A stretch of 64,000 bases of DNA from Casuarius casuarius (Eukaryota; Chordata; Aves; Casuariiformes; Casuariidae). Positions 25,543-37,709 of this stretch are shown one piece after another (the stretch's first letter is position 1; each line of letters opens with the position of its first letter). Under the pieces are notes generated by a model. The model was given only the letters and a program-made list of their open reading frames with translations. It was not told the origin of the DNA and searched no databases. The stretch lies in contig PTFA01000274.1 in assembly GCA_003342895.1 (NCBI GenBank), forward strand, positions 144,780-208,779. Reading direction: 5' to 3'. The position numbers and the translations under genes are program-made.

Positions 25543-26200
25543 GAGCAGGCAATGAGCCCCTGCAAAGAAGGCCAACAGCACTTTGGGCTGCATTAGGAAG
25601 AGTGTTGCCAGCTGTTTAAGGGAGGTGATTATTCCAGTCTACTCAGCACTGGTGAGACCACATGGATCTCAATGAAATAGTCCTGTGTCCAGTTTTGAGC
25701 TTCCCCAGTACAAGGAAGCTATGGACATAGTGAAGTGAGTGNAACAAAGGGCCACAAAGATGACTAAGGGACTGGAAATACGAGGAGAGGCTGAGAGAAC
25801 TGGGATTGTTCAGCCTGGAGAGAAGAAAGCTCAAGGGGGATCTTATCAATGTGCATAAATATCTGATGGGGGGAGGAGTAAGAAGCAGCCAGAGTCTTCT
25901 CTTTTGTATCTAGTGAAAGGACAAGAGGCAATGGGCACAAACTGAAATACAGAAAATTCCATTTAAACATAAGAAAATGCTTTCTTTTTTTTTTNNNNNT
26001 TTTTTTTTTTTTCCCCTCTGAGGAGGGTCAAACACTGAAACAGGTTGTCTAAAGAGGCTGCAGAGTCTCCATCCTTGGAGATACTCAAAACTGGACAAGG
26101 TCCTGAGCAACCTCCTCTAGGTGCCCCTGCTCAGAGCAGGAAGGTTGAACTAGACAATTTCCAGAGGTCCCTTCCAATCTCAATGATTTTGTGATTCTGC
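25543..26200 (+). mobile_element. CR1 LINE, 3' fragment with tail
   Basis: A 5'-truncated CR1 retrotransposon in plus orientation, about 650 bp. Diagnostic blocks in order: GGGCTGCATTAGGAAGAGTG, 'TCCAGTTTTGAGCTTCCCC', 'TTCAGCCTGGAGAGAAGAAA', 'GACAAGAGGCAATGGGCAC', 'TCAAACACTGAAACAGGTTG', 'CATCCTTGGAGATACTCAA', 'GGTTGAACTAGACAATTTCC' and the tail GGTCCCTTCCAATCTCAATG. Intact CR1 encodes an endonuclease and reverse transcriptase; only the extreme 3' end is left here and no usable frame remains. A five-N gap (25995-25999) sits in an expanded T tract inside the element. The divergence indicates an old insertion. Confidence 0.96.
25985..26012. repeat. poly(T) tract holding a 5-N assembly gap
   Basis: T10, five Ns, then T13 inside the CR1 fragment, at the place where CR1 copies normally have a short T-rich segment. 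The Ns probably mark an unresolved homopolymer length. Confidence 0.9.
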
Positions 26201-27594
26201 AAAGAACTTTAAAGCTAAGCACACTACATGAGGGAGAAGTTTCTAACTGGCAGAAAAGGCAGGTACCATCCTTCTCATGTCTCCCTTACTGAATATCAGA
26301 ACATAGCTGTCTCTTGAAACATGGCTTTAATGAAGATTATACGGAGTTCGTACTTTTTCTCCAGTAAAGACAGTTCTTTTTGGGCAAAACGGGGACCACA
26401 GGGTATATTTCATGTCACGTGTACACAAACTCGGCTATAATTTACTGGCTACATAAATTTCTTACTGTAAGGCCTCAATCTGCTTCTCTGTGGTTCAACC
26501 TCCAAAGAGCTAAAGCCTCTCCTTTGCCTTCACCCCTCATTATTCAAATATAGATCCATGTGATAATCATAGCCTTGTTTTATTCTATCACTCTTACTCA
26601 GTTTCACAGAAAGATGCGTGTCACTAGAGCAGGCAGTTTCTATATACTTGGCAAAGCAATCTTCCTAATCACGATCTGAAGCAAAATCCAATTACAGGCC
26701 CGCTCTTCTGTCCATTAGATTACTATTAGCAAAGATAAAAGCCATTGCTTGTAGCACTGCCCTCCTTTCTCTGTTATCCTAAAACCTCCCACTCAGACAG
26801 CTCTAGAAATAATAGCAACACACACTGGTATAGAAGGACCCACCAAGCGTGGTATCTTCCTTTCTGGTTAACAGAAATGAAGGAACCAGCTGCTTTTGTA
26901 ACCGATGTTGTAAGTGAATCATGCTCATTACAAGCCAGATTTGAGAAAAACTCAGTACCCAATCACTGCCTTCTTTAGACACCTACAGAGGTAGTCAGCT
27001 TTTCAAAAATGCTCTGAACTCAGTAGTTCCCACAGAAGTCTTCTGGGGTTGGAAGCTTGGTGTTGAGCACTTTTGATTAAAAAAAAAAATTCTGCCTGCA
27101 AATCACTGCTGTTGGAAACTCTGGCCAAGCATTAACAAGTAGATACAGGAACACTCTCTCTTTTTCTGCATCTTGCAGTCCTTGACTACTGTAAGGAATG
27201 GCTATCCAGGAATGGAGTCTCCGTGCAGTGACCATACAGACCATCTAAACATTAACGTGAGAGCACAGCACAGGACTAGAGGAAGCAGCCAACATAAAGG
27301 TAGTAGCAGAGGAAAAGCAGATGTGTACAAGAGATGAGCATACACAAACCAGCCACTGGAAATCAAGGGAGCAAATGTACAGTTGCACTGCAGTAACTAC
27401 TCATATCTTTCCTCTCTCTCTGTGGCAAATATGAGTTACCTTTGCTCCCTTTCAGCCACGCTCTGAAATACAGAAACAGATAAAAGTTTGTGAAAGCAAT
27501 ATAGACTAGGGGACAGAGCACCTGATTAAAATGCTGAACCTGGCTTTACCACTGATTTCTTGCAGACTCTGCCCTGCTCCGTACCACTCCCCTC
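26201..27594. other. unique non-coding DNA, no gene seen
   Basis: No exon, RNA gene or recognisable repeat. The open frames at 26745-26978 plus and 26774-26962 minus overlap each other and have no domain. Confidence 0.5.
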
Positions 27595-27735
27595 CTCAGC
27601 TATCTGTCTGTTTAGATTATTGATAGTTGTTCAGAATAAGGACTGTGTTCTTAAGTACTTCTATATCACTAAGCACAATGGGACCCTAATCTCAGGACAC
27701 CTCCGCATTCCTCTAATATAAATAACATTTAATTA
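27595..27735 (+). repeat. ancient SINE/LINE tail (MIR- or L3-type)
   Basis: 'CTGTTTAGATTATTGATAG', 'ATAAGGACTGTGTTCTTAAG' and then 'AAGCACAATGGGACCCTAAT' ending in 'TAATATAAATAACATTTAAT' parallel the widespread amniote repeat end 'tgtttagattgtaagct...ggcagggactgt...agcacaatggggccctgatct...taatataaataa'. The family name is uncertain from memory. Confidence 0.65.
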
Positions 27736-28237
27736 TACATGCTGATAGGTTGAAAAGTTTATCTAGACACATATTACATAGAGCAGCAAATGCACTGCTA
27801 GGGTTAAGTGCTTAGAGATTCATTTGAGTTACCCAGGAGTGAATTTGATCCTTTGTATACAAACTCCCTTTGAAGTTTTCTGATCCTTTCTCTTCTTGAA
27901 TACTGACTCCTCTTCCTAACGCTTATTTCTGAATTATAGCCCAGGGCTATACTGAGCAGTACAACATGTTCCAGATTATTCTTCATCCATTTAACTATAC
28001 CTATATACCTCAAAGATGTATCATATGAAACCCTTTAGCCCATTAAGGTCATTTTTATTACCCTTACAAAGTAAATGTATACATTACAAAGGTCCCAACA
28101 TTCCTCATGTCCAAAAAGTGCATGTGTTAAGGTCCCAGGTGTAACTGAAATGTGCTTGGGCCAGGCACTGTATACACATGTATGTTCACATAGAAACTGG
28201 CTCTGAATGCCTTGCAAGGCAAATATGTAAGGCATAA

Positions 28238-28250
28238 GGGGGGGGGGGGG
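28238..28250. repeat. poly(G) run, 13 bp
   Basis: Uninterrupted G13; part of the cluster of C/G homopolymers. Confidence 0.95.
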
Positions 28251-29353
28251 AGAGTGGGGAAGTAAATGGATTGCTTGTGGTCAAACAGGTAAGTGTAAGA
28301 GCTTTTTTCTGCCTAACCAAGTTGTAGGTTTTTGTGCTTATTTTTGATGTTTTTCCAGAAGCTTCAAAATGCCAGAGGTGTAAGCGCAATAAAAAATCAT
28401 GGGCAGTTATCAGATTTTAATGCTGCTCACAGACATGCCATGTGAGTACAGGTTCATTTGTTTTTAATTATTTACTAGCTTTAATACAATGAAATATGAC
28501 ATCACTTCTAAATGCTAGCTCACACTTCTTTAACCTTATGAAATAAAGGACAGAGGCCTCAGCTTGTTCAGATCATGTTCAAATTCCTGTGTAGAGCTGT
28601 ACTAAATTGCACATGTTTAGGAAATGACTGGCTTTATTCTTCTTATTTGCCTATAGCACTTTAATGTACCTACCACTACAGTTCTAAGTACCCAAGGAAA
28701 TGTGTGCAGTGGTCAGTGTGGAGAAATCGGTCTTGTGCAGGCTGAGGGAAGAAACAGTTTCCAAACTGCTTCTTTTTATAGTGCATCAGTGTTTTGCATT
28801 GCTACACTTGGGCATTTTCCTTGCTGTATTTTTATGTAAATGTTCATATGCTTTGACAGAATGCGGACTGATAATCCCTTTCAGCAAAACAAATCTTTAA
28901 TGAATGTATTTGTATACTACATACAGTGCTGTATAATACACAAACTTTATAATAGAAAAAAGATTGCAAAAGAGTCTTAAAGTGCTGCAGGAATTATTTG
29001 GAGGTTTTAAAATCCTGTCTTACAACGACTCAGCTAAGAAGCTCATTCTATTTAAAAAGCATGGTATAGAAATTTTCAGTTAAAAGTAAGGCTAATTTGC
29101 TCGAAATCTTTTTATATGAAGGAACACTTAAGAATTTCTCATCTATTCATAAAGGTCAGTATTTTTAATGCACTCCAACAGCAGCAGTGTCCTAATTTTA
29201 TATACATACACATAGGCATCATGTGTCTCAAGTTTGAAATCAGCCTTAGTGAATATTCACTAGTAAGATTTTTGGCAGACTCGATCAGGATTTTCTTACT
29301 GGTGGACTGTAGCATTTGGATGCCTAAACCTTTCTATTGTTTGCTAAATTTCG

Positions 29354-29366
29354 CCCCCCCCCCCCC
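29354..29366. repeat. poly(C) run, 13 bp
   Basis: Uninterrupted C13 followed by AAAATAAATAA. Confidence 0.95.
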
Positions 29367-30216
29367 AAAATAAATAACTATAGGAGAAAGCTTCATGACA
29401 ATCTTCTGCAAGTCAGGAAACAAGAGATTAAACTTTCTTTTTTTGTCACCTAAATGCAATCTGAACAGTAGGTTGCTCTTTTATACTAACTACGTTTGGG
29501 AGAGAATGGAAATACTTGCTGAGAGAGAAGCATAAATAGCTTTGATATCAAAGGCATTGAAAAGCTTTATTTACATTCACTCTGTGTGAATACCAGCTTC
29601 CATATGGCCAAACCCGTGGATTCCAACTCTGTGGGGGAAGGTGAATAGGTTATCTAGAGCTTCTTGTGCAGATTGCATTCTTCCAGCAAATAACACAGTT
29701 CCACAATTCTTCTGTTTTAATAGTTCCACCTGAACCACTTTATCATTCAAACCTGTTGCAACCTGAAGTAGAGTTGCTCTAAAGTAAGTGAATAAAATGG
29801 AAAAAAGGAAGCATAGGAGAGTGTGTTGCTCTTCAAGATCATTATGACAAGTGTGTTTTCTCTCCTGTGGGGATTAATGGAGGGGACTATTAGAAACAGA
29901 AACAACAGGCAGTGCAAAAACACTTTGTAGTCCTTTCTCACAACCTTTTCTTATGCTGCTCTAATACTAAAACTGCCACTGAGAGTAATGAAGCAGTGGC
30001 TTTTGCCACCACTTCAGTTGAAGAACAGCTGCTTTAGCAGAGATGCAGCATTCGATCTTGTGTTCAGGAAGAGGGCTTTAATACTATAGTTACAATGCTA
30101 TAAAATACATTGACACAATTCTTTAAACTATATATAACACAACACTCCAAATATATATTTTGGAGCAACTCCACTAAAGCAGATCTTCAGCAATATGCCT
30201 TGGCTACTAAAGAAAA

Positions 30217-30236
30217 GGGGGGGCTGGGGGGGGGGG
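30217..30236. repeat. poly(G) tract G7-CT-G11
   Basis: G7 (30217-30223), CT, then G11 (30226-30236). It lies about 60 bp before the next CR1 fragment. Confidence 0.95.
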
Positions 30237-30295
30237 AAATCAAATTCACACATATGAAAAGCTTCCAACTCTAGCTCAGACAGTAAATGTAGCAA

Positions 30296-30770
30296 TGTCA
30301 TTCAACAGAAATGGACACACCTGAGTACATGACATATGAGGAAAGGCTAAGGTAATTAGGCTTGTTTAGCCCAGAGAAGAGAGCGCTAACAGGGGTAAGG
30401 GTGTAGGGGGTGGAATCTAGTTGCATCTTCTGCCACCTGCAATGAGCTTCTACAGAAAATGGAGCTAGACTCTTCAGAGATGTACAATGAGAAGACAAGA
30501 GGCGATGGTCATGAGTCACAAGGGAAATTCTGACTGAGNATGGGCATATGGGTGCGCGTGCATGTGCGTCTTTACCAAGAGAGCGGTTCAAGACTGGAAC
30601 ATGGCCCAGAGAGGTTGACAAATCCTCATCCTTGGAGACTGAGGCCTAGACCGAACACAGCTGTGTGCAACCTGATCTATCTTTGAAGTTAGCCCTGATG
30701 AGCAGGAAGTTGACTAGATGACCTCCAGAATTTGTTTCTAACAGAACTTTTTCTTTGATTCTGTGACTAA
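30296..30770 (+). mobile_element. CR1 LINE, diverged 3' fragment
   Basis: CR1-type blocks in plus orientation: 'TATGAGGAAAGGCTAAGG', 'TTGTTTAGCCCAGAGAAGAG', 'AGACAAGAGGCGATGGTCA', 'TTCAAGACTGGAACATGGCC', 'CATCCTTGGAGACTGAGG', 'GTTGACTAGATGACCTCCAG' and a final TTTGATTCTGTGACT. It is clearly more diverged than the copy at 25.5 kb, with the tail interrupted by extra bases. No usable coding frame remains. An inserted alternating G/C-T stretch (GGGTGCGCGTGCATGTGCGT) lies near 30550. Confidence 0.9.
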
Positions 30771-33700
30771 GTTCTTCCATCCTGTTAAATCCTAATGTTG
30801 CTACGAATAAAATGCCACAAAAATGTCATGTCCTAAGGCAATATAAACAAGTTAATATGGTACCAAGCTTTAAAAAATTAAAAGGATTCCAAATAATGGA
30901 TCCCTGCAGACTGTTAGTGCCTTTGAAAAACAAGAGCTTGTCAATATACGCTGTGAACATAGATAGCCTTAAGAAATCTACTGCCTCCGATATGGCAATA
31001 TCAAATGCAAGAGCCTCTTTACTCTTCTGTAGATTCATATGTAATTTTTATAATTCACTGATCTCACAGATATTAAAGCCAGCTAATGATAACCTTTCAT
31101 GCTATTCTTCCATCAAAATCTTTAAAGTATTATTTACACACAGAAAGTGCTTTGCTTTGATTGCTGCTTATTTGAACCATTGGGTGATCAGGCATAAATC
31201 AAAAACAATTATTTCAGCGCCTGTACAGTTTCCCCTCATCTGACAACTTTGAGAGGGTAGAAAAATAAACTGCACAGAATTTATGCTTTACATTGTTTAG
31301 CAAAACAATTAGCTCTCTNAGCTCTTTAAAAGATAAGTGCCAGTAGCTGTCGTTTTGAAGATTGTCTTGTTCGCTGCGGATCACCTATGTAACAGAATGT
31401 GTGGCAACATACTATTAATTAGCCTCAGGACAGTAGGAAAAAAAAATACAACTTTTGGTCAGGAAACAAGTAAAGCTGGCAAAGCAAACCTGTGCTCTGA
31501 TACCACTGTGGCTGGTTGGGCACAGTACCAAACCGACAGAACCAGAAGACTTACAGAGGAAGGATAGTATCATGTATATTGGAACAGATTTGCTCAGAAT
31601 TGTTTCACCTGGTTTTCTGTTCCTAGTTTAGGAGCTGAACTTTCCTAGTCGCATTCAGAAGTCAAATCTGTTCTATTCACTGAAAATCTATTATGTCTGA
31701 AGTCACAACACTTAATTTNGGCACCTGTGGCTTTGAGGCAGTCCATGCCAGAAGGAGAATGCTCCAAGATGGGGAATTATTTTACATGGGTAGTGAAACT
31801 CTGAGGTCTGTAAAACTAGCAATAATAATAGTANTTCTGTACGCTGAAGGAAAAGAATCATAGGAAAGATAAGGGGCATGTGGAAGAACTGTTTCCCTTT
31901 TCCCTTGGCCTAGGCATCTTCCCTCCCTCTACACCTATTGAACATCTACAGTTGTTCAGCATATCTTGAGATCCATCTATCAGGGAAGGGTGGGGGGGAG
32001 ACTAGGTAGAAAGAATGGTCTTCAGCTACCTGGTTACTTTGTTCTGGAAAAACATATCCAGAAGCTGACCTATGGTAAGAATCAACTGAAATCATCTTGC
32101 AATATAAGATACACCATAGTAAGACTATGAATCTTAAATATCAGCAGAAGATGCATATAGAGAAAGGAAGAGGCTGTACATGCATGTACTATATTTTCTC
32201 ATCCATACGTACAGTTCTTTTAATAGCTGAAAGTCACAGGAAAAAAAAAAAGATCAAGGCAATGAAAAGTATTCTGATTTATTCAGTGAAACTAACACTT
32301 CCTTACATGTTTTTGCTTCTAATTTCCCATGAAACCTCCTGAAAACACGTTTAACTTTGAACTGCCAGAGAGCAAGACAGAATGATACTGAAGCGATGGA
32401 AAAGTGAGCAGGAAAATGGATAAGAAAGAATACCATACCAACCAGAAAGAATACCATACCAACCAGAATCCCCAAAAATTTGGCTCAAAAAATGATTTGA
32501 CAGTTACCCTGGTTTTTGGATGTCAGGACGGAGTAAGCAAAATATCACATCTCTCTTGACACCACATGAAAGATACCCAGTTCCATTCACAACCATGCCA
32601 TCTGGGCTGCCTGCCTTCTGTTGTACTAACTTCCCACTTCTGTAAACAGTTACTCTTGCTGGAAGCAGTTTTGTTTCCTAGAAATGCCAGTGTAACATGG
32701 TCCTTGGCACAAGTAGGCACCAATCTAAATGATGAATGTACACCCTGGAGTGTTTATTCCAGTGTACTGCATGCGTGAAGAACACAGTTTAGATTTTACA
32801 AATATTTACTGCATCTCTACATAGGCCATAGCAAGAAATTAAGAAGTGTACTGATTTTCATTTATATCAGTAAGATTACATAAGACAGAATGGAACAGAC
32901 ATGTAAAGCAGACTTCCCCCCAAAAAATCTTTCAGATACTATGTCCCAATGAAACCATAGCTCCTGCAGGCATTTTCAGATCTTAAAGACTCCATTTCTC
33001 AGAACCAGTTGTCCCAAATTGGCTAGGATGATNCAGGAATTCAAGATATTTTCTCTTGCATGCTATAGCAAGTCTTTGAGACAGTATTTTATCTCAGATC
33101 CAACTCATCTGTAGAACACAGATTCAACCTAATTTGACCTAGTTCAGCAAGACACATGATATGATATTACACGAATGTTCATGAGAATAGTTCACAATAA
33201 AACTCCTACAGGAAGTCTGTGGAGAGTACTAAGTTCTNTAAAAACATGATGATTCAATCCTCCATAGATATACAAGACACTGTTGGTGGCAGAGCTCTAC
33301 AGGCTATTTTCAGAACCCATGGATTTTTTTTCTTCTTCTTTTCTTCCTGGGATATATTATTAGCTTTATTGCCAGCTAAAGCAACCCTGTCATAGGCCAG
33401 CATGCTAATGTGCTATATGAGCACAGAATAAAGGAGTCACCTCTTCAGAAAGCTTACAAGCAAGGACATGAGGCAGCAAACAAAACAGAAGGAAAGACTG
33501 AAGTAATATTGATCAGCATGGTAGGCAGTCATTACAACATCTCAGCAGATTGACTGTTGTCAAGATTTTCTTTCTAGTTTCACTGTTAAAAGAGAGAGGA
33601 CCTGAATGCTCAAATCTGAGCAGTGCTGGACATCTTGTAGCTTTCTGATCATAAACAAATAACACAGAATTTAATTTAGAGGAAAATCTGAACTGTTTGC

Positions 33701-35379
33701 CAATCTAAATGAATTCTCCTATGAGGAAGATTCTATAGATAGCTTTCTGTTTCATTTTATAGTATTTCTTCCATTGTGATGTTACAACCAGAAACCGCAC
33801 TGGGAAAAAATTCAAGGCTGAAGAGAAAATAAGTGTCTAGACAGCAACTATGCCTTAAGTATTTTCAAGGAATATAANAAACAAGCATTACAACAGCTAA
33901 AAGCAAACGATGTTATTCTATTTTAAACTGAGACACAGTATTTAAAAAAACTCAACGACATGCAATAGGAATTCTGATTTCTAAAGCTGGACAATTATAT
34001 TGATCAACTGTATTATTCAATTAATACTGACATTTCTCATGAATAATGTACTTTATGACTCCATCTGGTATTCAAACACCTCATGCATTTTTATTCTTAA
34101 TAAATAAGTGGAGCTGCAAAGGGTTTTTTTATGCACAACTAGGAGTGTGAAATTCGGTACCCGATTCCCTTTTGCATTTAGAAAAATACCTTCCTTGAAA
34201 AAGAATTCCTTTAAGACTCTGATGATTTTATGTCTTGCATTCCATCTGCACGCCTTCCTTTTAAAGAAACCTGGACAAAATTTTTATTCGCAGAACATTT
34301 TCCCCGTCTTTCTGTGGTGCTAAAAGGTTGTTTAGGTCAGATGTTCAGAAAGAGGTCCTCATGCAAATATTTACGTATCAAATGACCCAGACTAAAGCAC
34401 AGCACTTCAGCTAGTCAAAAATATTTCTATAAAAGTTTTCTTGTTTCAAGAAGTGTTGCTCTGACTCAATCAGAGCACTTTACTGGAACATGTCATTCTG
34501 TCAAAATACTTGAAAGCTGCAAGGCATTTAATTTTACTGAGGTCAAATTAAGTCAAAATTGAAGTATTCAGTAATTACCTATTTTAGTTTATTCTGTTTC
34601 ATGAAAAAGTTGCATGCTTTGATCTTTTAAGGAAATACAGATTTTTGAAATGTAAGGATTTTCATACTTTTAATCTCAACTATATCTTGCCAGAACAAGA
34701 ATATCCAGGGCTATTGGGATCCTATCAGGTCCGTATCTATTAGAACCTATTCCTCTATGCCCAAAACAAAAGGTAAATTTTTAAAAGGGTCTCTAACCAT
34801 GTTCAGAGCTCATCCAAGTTTTGTAGCTTAGTTCCCACAGCCAGAGCTGTGACTAGTTTCTTGATTTTATCATGACTAAGAGAACTAGAAGAGGAAAAAT
34901 TCCCCTTTCATAGAAACAGTCACTAGGAGAGATGCTTAGAATCAAAACACCCCATCTTGAAAGTAGCAGAATCCTTCACTTGAGCAAAACAGTTTCTAGC
35001 CTCAGTCAAATGCTGTAACTTCAGAGGAACAGCAGAAGCGGTCTTTAGGGTCTCTAAACCAAGTAGCTCCAAACACCACCCTTTCCATAAAAACACCATT
35101 ATATTCTATCGGTGGAGTCTTCCACATGACTGCCCTGATAATGAAGTCCATAAAGGATGCATTCTGCCTTCTGCAGAGAGGCTAGAGCAGCCACTGCCTG
35201 GCAGAGAAGAAAATCAGNGACTCCAGTGCAAGATCCCTGCTGACTACAGGGTGGAGTCATCAGTCGTCTTCTTTCTTTTATTTACAAGCTGAACATACAG
35301 ATCCTTTTGATCTGAGTCATCTATTCAGAGCATGATAAAGAAAATCCATAAATATACAATGAGCATGTAAAAACAAACA
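30771..35379. other. unique non-coding DNA, no gene confirmed
   Basis: Includes a 143-codon plus-strand open frame (30812-31243) with no recognisable domain, initiation context or splice support. The sequence there has the homeobox- and TCF-like vocabulary seen in conserved non-coding elements. Also holds a 14-bp palindrome GTACATGCATGTAC (32176-32189). No transposon was recognised. Confidence 0.5.
32424..32465. repeat. perfect 21-bp tandem duplication
   Basis: Two identical adjacent 21-bp copies (32424-32444, 32445-32465) with core GAATACCATACCAACCA. Likely replication slippage. Confidence 0.95.
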
Positions 35380-35405
35380 CCCCCCCCCCACACACACACA
35401 CACAC
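35380..35405. repeat. C10 plus (CA)n microsatellite
   Basis: C10 (35380-35389) runs directly into about eight CA units. Confidence 0.95.
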
Positions 35406-35728
35406 TAACCACAGCCTCAGTGCTTCCTAAACGTGCTGCTTATGCTTCTGTCTAGCATGCTAGTTTTTAGTACAGAGTCAAACGCTAACCTGGTTAAAAC
35501 AATCACTGAAATGAGCAGGGTACTGTGTTCCAGTTGTAATTGACTTCTCCAGGTCCCACCATGTATGCATTCTGAACTGCTCATCTTAAGGGCAGAGACA
35601 GACAGATGAAGGCTTTGTCTATATAAATTGATTGTTCCAAGCATATCAGTATAGTTAAACTGATACATTATGTTCCAGCACGAGCATGGTTTTAGAGTAT
35701 GAAAGTGTTCTTTAATGTGTCTTACTGG

Positions 35729-35790
35729 GAAAAAAAAAAAAAGGGAAAAAAAAGAAAAAAAGGAAAAAAAAGGAAAAAAAAAAGAGAGAA
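35729..35790. repeat. A-rich low-complexity tract
   Basis: Repeated A7-A12 runs separated by G, GG or GGG, ending in GAGAGAA. Purine-only on the plus strand for about 60 bp. Could be a degenerate slippage tract. Confidence 0.95.
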
Positions 35791-37709
35791 TAAAACTACA
35801 TGGGATTTAAACAACATTGCACAGAGNAAAGAGATGAAATAAACACAAACTCATCCCTTAAAATCCTCACAGACAAAACCTACCCAGCTTTCCCATCGTC
35901 ACTCTGAAAAGTAATTTGCAGAGCAAAGAATGCAATTCCTAAGTCCTGATCACAAACTAATTTTTAAACTATACATACGAGTAATCACCTACGCATGCAT
36001 GCATTTATCCTGCGGTAAATGAGTTCTACAGTATCTTTCTTGGAAAGTAAAATTGCNGTTACTATAGGTGGGAATGATAGCATGGACAACAAAACAGTTG
36101 ACCTGTAATAAACNAACGCCGTGGTTACCTTGTGGACAGTGACTTGCTTGTCTGTCCACACAAATACTTGTCTGTCCTGGCAAATACTCAGCATTTCAAT
36201 AGTCTCATGCTTTTTATATTGAATTGTTCATGCTTTTCAGTTTTATTTAGACTTGTAAATTAATATAACTGCCTTCCCCTTGGATGGTACACAATGGATA
36301 ATGAGAACAATCATCTTGCATCTATAAATATTCTAGGACACTCAATAAAACTTGATACAGTGCATGCAAGCCCATAATTTGTTGGAGAAAAGTAGTAGAT
36401 ATTTCATATTTAACCACTGCAACTGTCAACTCTGCATATATGCATCACTGAAAGACTAAGTGAAGAAGAAAAAATAAACTGCTAAATATATTTATTCCAA
36501 ACACTAGGCACACTAGGCATTCAAATACATAGCACTAGCTTAATGTAATATTTAAAGGTTGGGCTGCTATATTACCATTACTGAACAAAGTTATTTTATA
36601 ACACTGAATATCAGTTTATGGCTTGTTATTTTATTACTTTGCCATTGGCAAATTCCCTGTTTTAGTTCTGAGCAGGGCTGAGCGGAAACTTGAACACAAA
36701 CACTAATTAAGACAGCCCATGAAAATTCTCCTCCTCTTTTCTTTCACCATTCTAGGACTTCTACCAAAGAAAATGTGTCACTTTTACTTAGATCCTATTA
36801 AAGATCTATGTCGGTTTATTGCCTTCTGAGCCCCACTGCCTGCTGGCCTGCCTTCTGGGCCCCATTTCACTGTGCCTGAGCATTGCCTTGGGAGCCACCA
36901 GGGCAAATCAATAGAGGGGAGAAAACGAGACTGGAGACAGGGCAAAGATGAAAAGAAAACAGCCCTCAATGGGTTTGGAAATATTTGATGAGGCATAATT
37001 TGGAGACAGCCACATGACAATGTCAGGCGNGAAAGCCACAGTGAGAACAGGGAGTCAGCAGTGTAATGGAGAGGGAGTGAGGAAGGAGCAAATGCAGAAC
37101 TGTAAGCACTCACTGAGCAACAGCAAGCTCACCCCAGGAGCTAGAAAGGTTAAGCATTCTTCCTGTGCACCACAAGAAGTTTTGACTCTCAAATGGAAGC
37201 CTTCAGGATCAAGAGAAATCCATCACCCTAATGCTCAAAACTAAGCTGTTAAAACCTAAAGGAAGGGAATCCATACAGTGGATCATTAGCCATGTGTAAA
37301 ATGTTGCTCCCAGAATTAATAGATGCTATATCATGCCTCGGGAATACTTTCAATCCTTTCCCGGTCAGCTAGAAAAGGACAGAAGGAAATTTTTATTCTA
37401 GTTTTTCCCCACTCTCTCTTCTTTCCTGGCCCCTTTTAAAAACCATGCTGCCGAAAACTTCTCCACAGAGAAGTGCATAATTAACTCTACTAATATAAAT
37501 GCTACTAAGCATAAACCCAAAGATGAATGAACAAAACAGCCAAATAATAACCATGAGGAGCAGCAAGCTCTTTGGAGAGATGGGACTGTCTTGAAGTGAA
37601 TGCCAGCCTAGCCCCTTGGAGATCCGAGCTTCAAGGCACCATACCATCTGCACAAGATGCAACAAAAAGTCTGCCCGTCCTGCTCACACTTTACCAAACT
37701 TCCCAAAAA
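35791..37709. other. unique non-coding DNA, no gene seen
   Basis: Contains an imperfect 20-bp tandem duplication at 36147-36186 (CTTGTCTGTCC.{3}CAAATA pattern, three central mismatches). The 109-codon minus frame at 36784-37113 has no domain. The 5' boundary of the following CR1 is uncertain and some of 37570-37709 may belong to it. Confidence 0.45.
36147..36186. repeat. imperfect 20-bp tandem duplication
   Basis: Copies at 36147-36166 and 36167-36186 differ only at three adjacent positions (ACA versus TGG). Confidence 0.9.

Larger units (their letters stand above)
27736..30216. other. unique non-coding DNA with poly(G)/poly(C) runs
   Basis: Contains G13 at 28238-28250 and C13 at 29354-29366. 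Just past the G13 run, 'GATTGCTTGTGGTCAAACAG' (about 28270-28289) could be a scrap of MIR. No gene was recognised. Confidence 0.5.
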
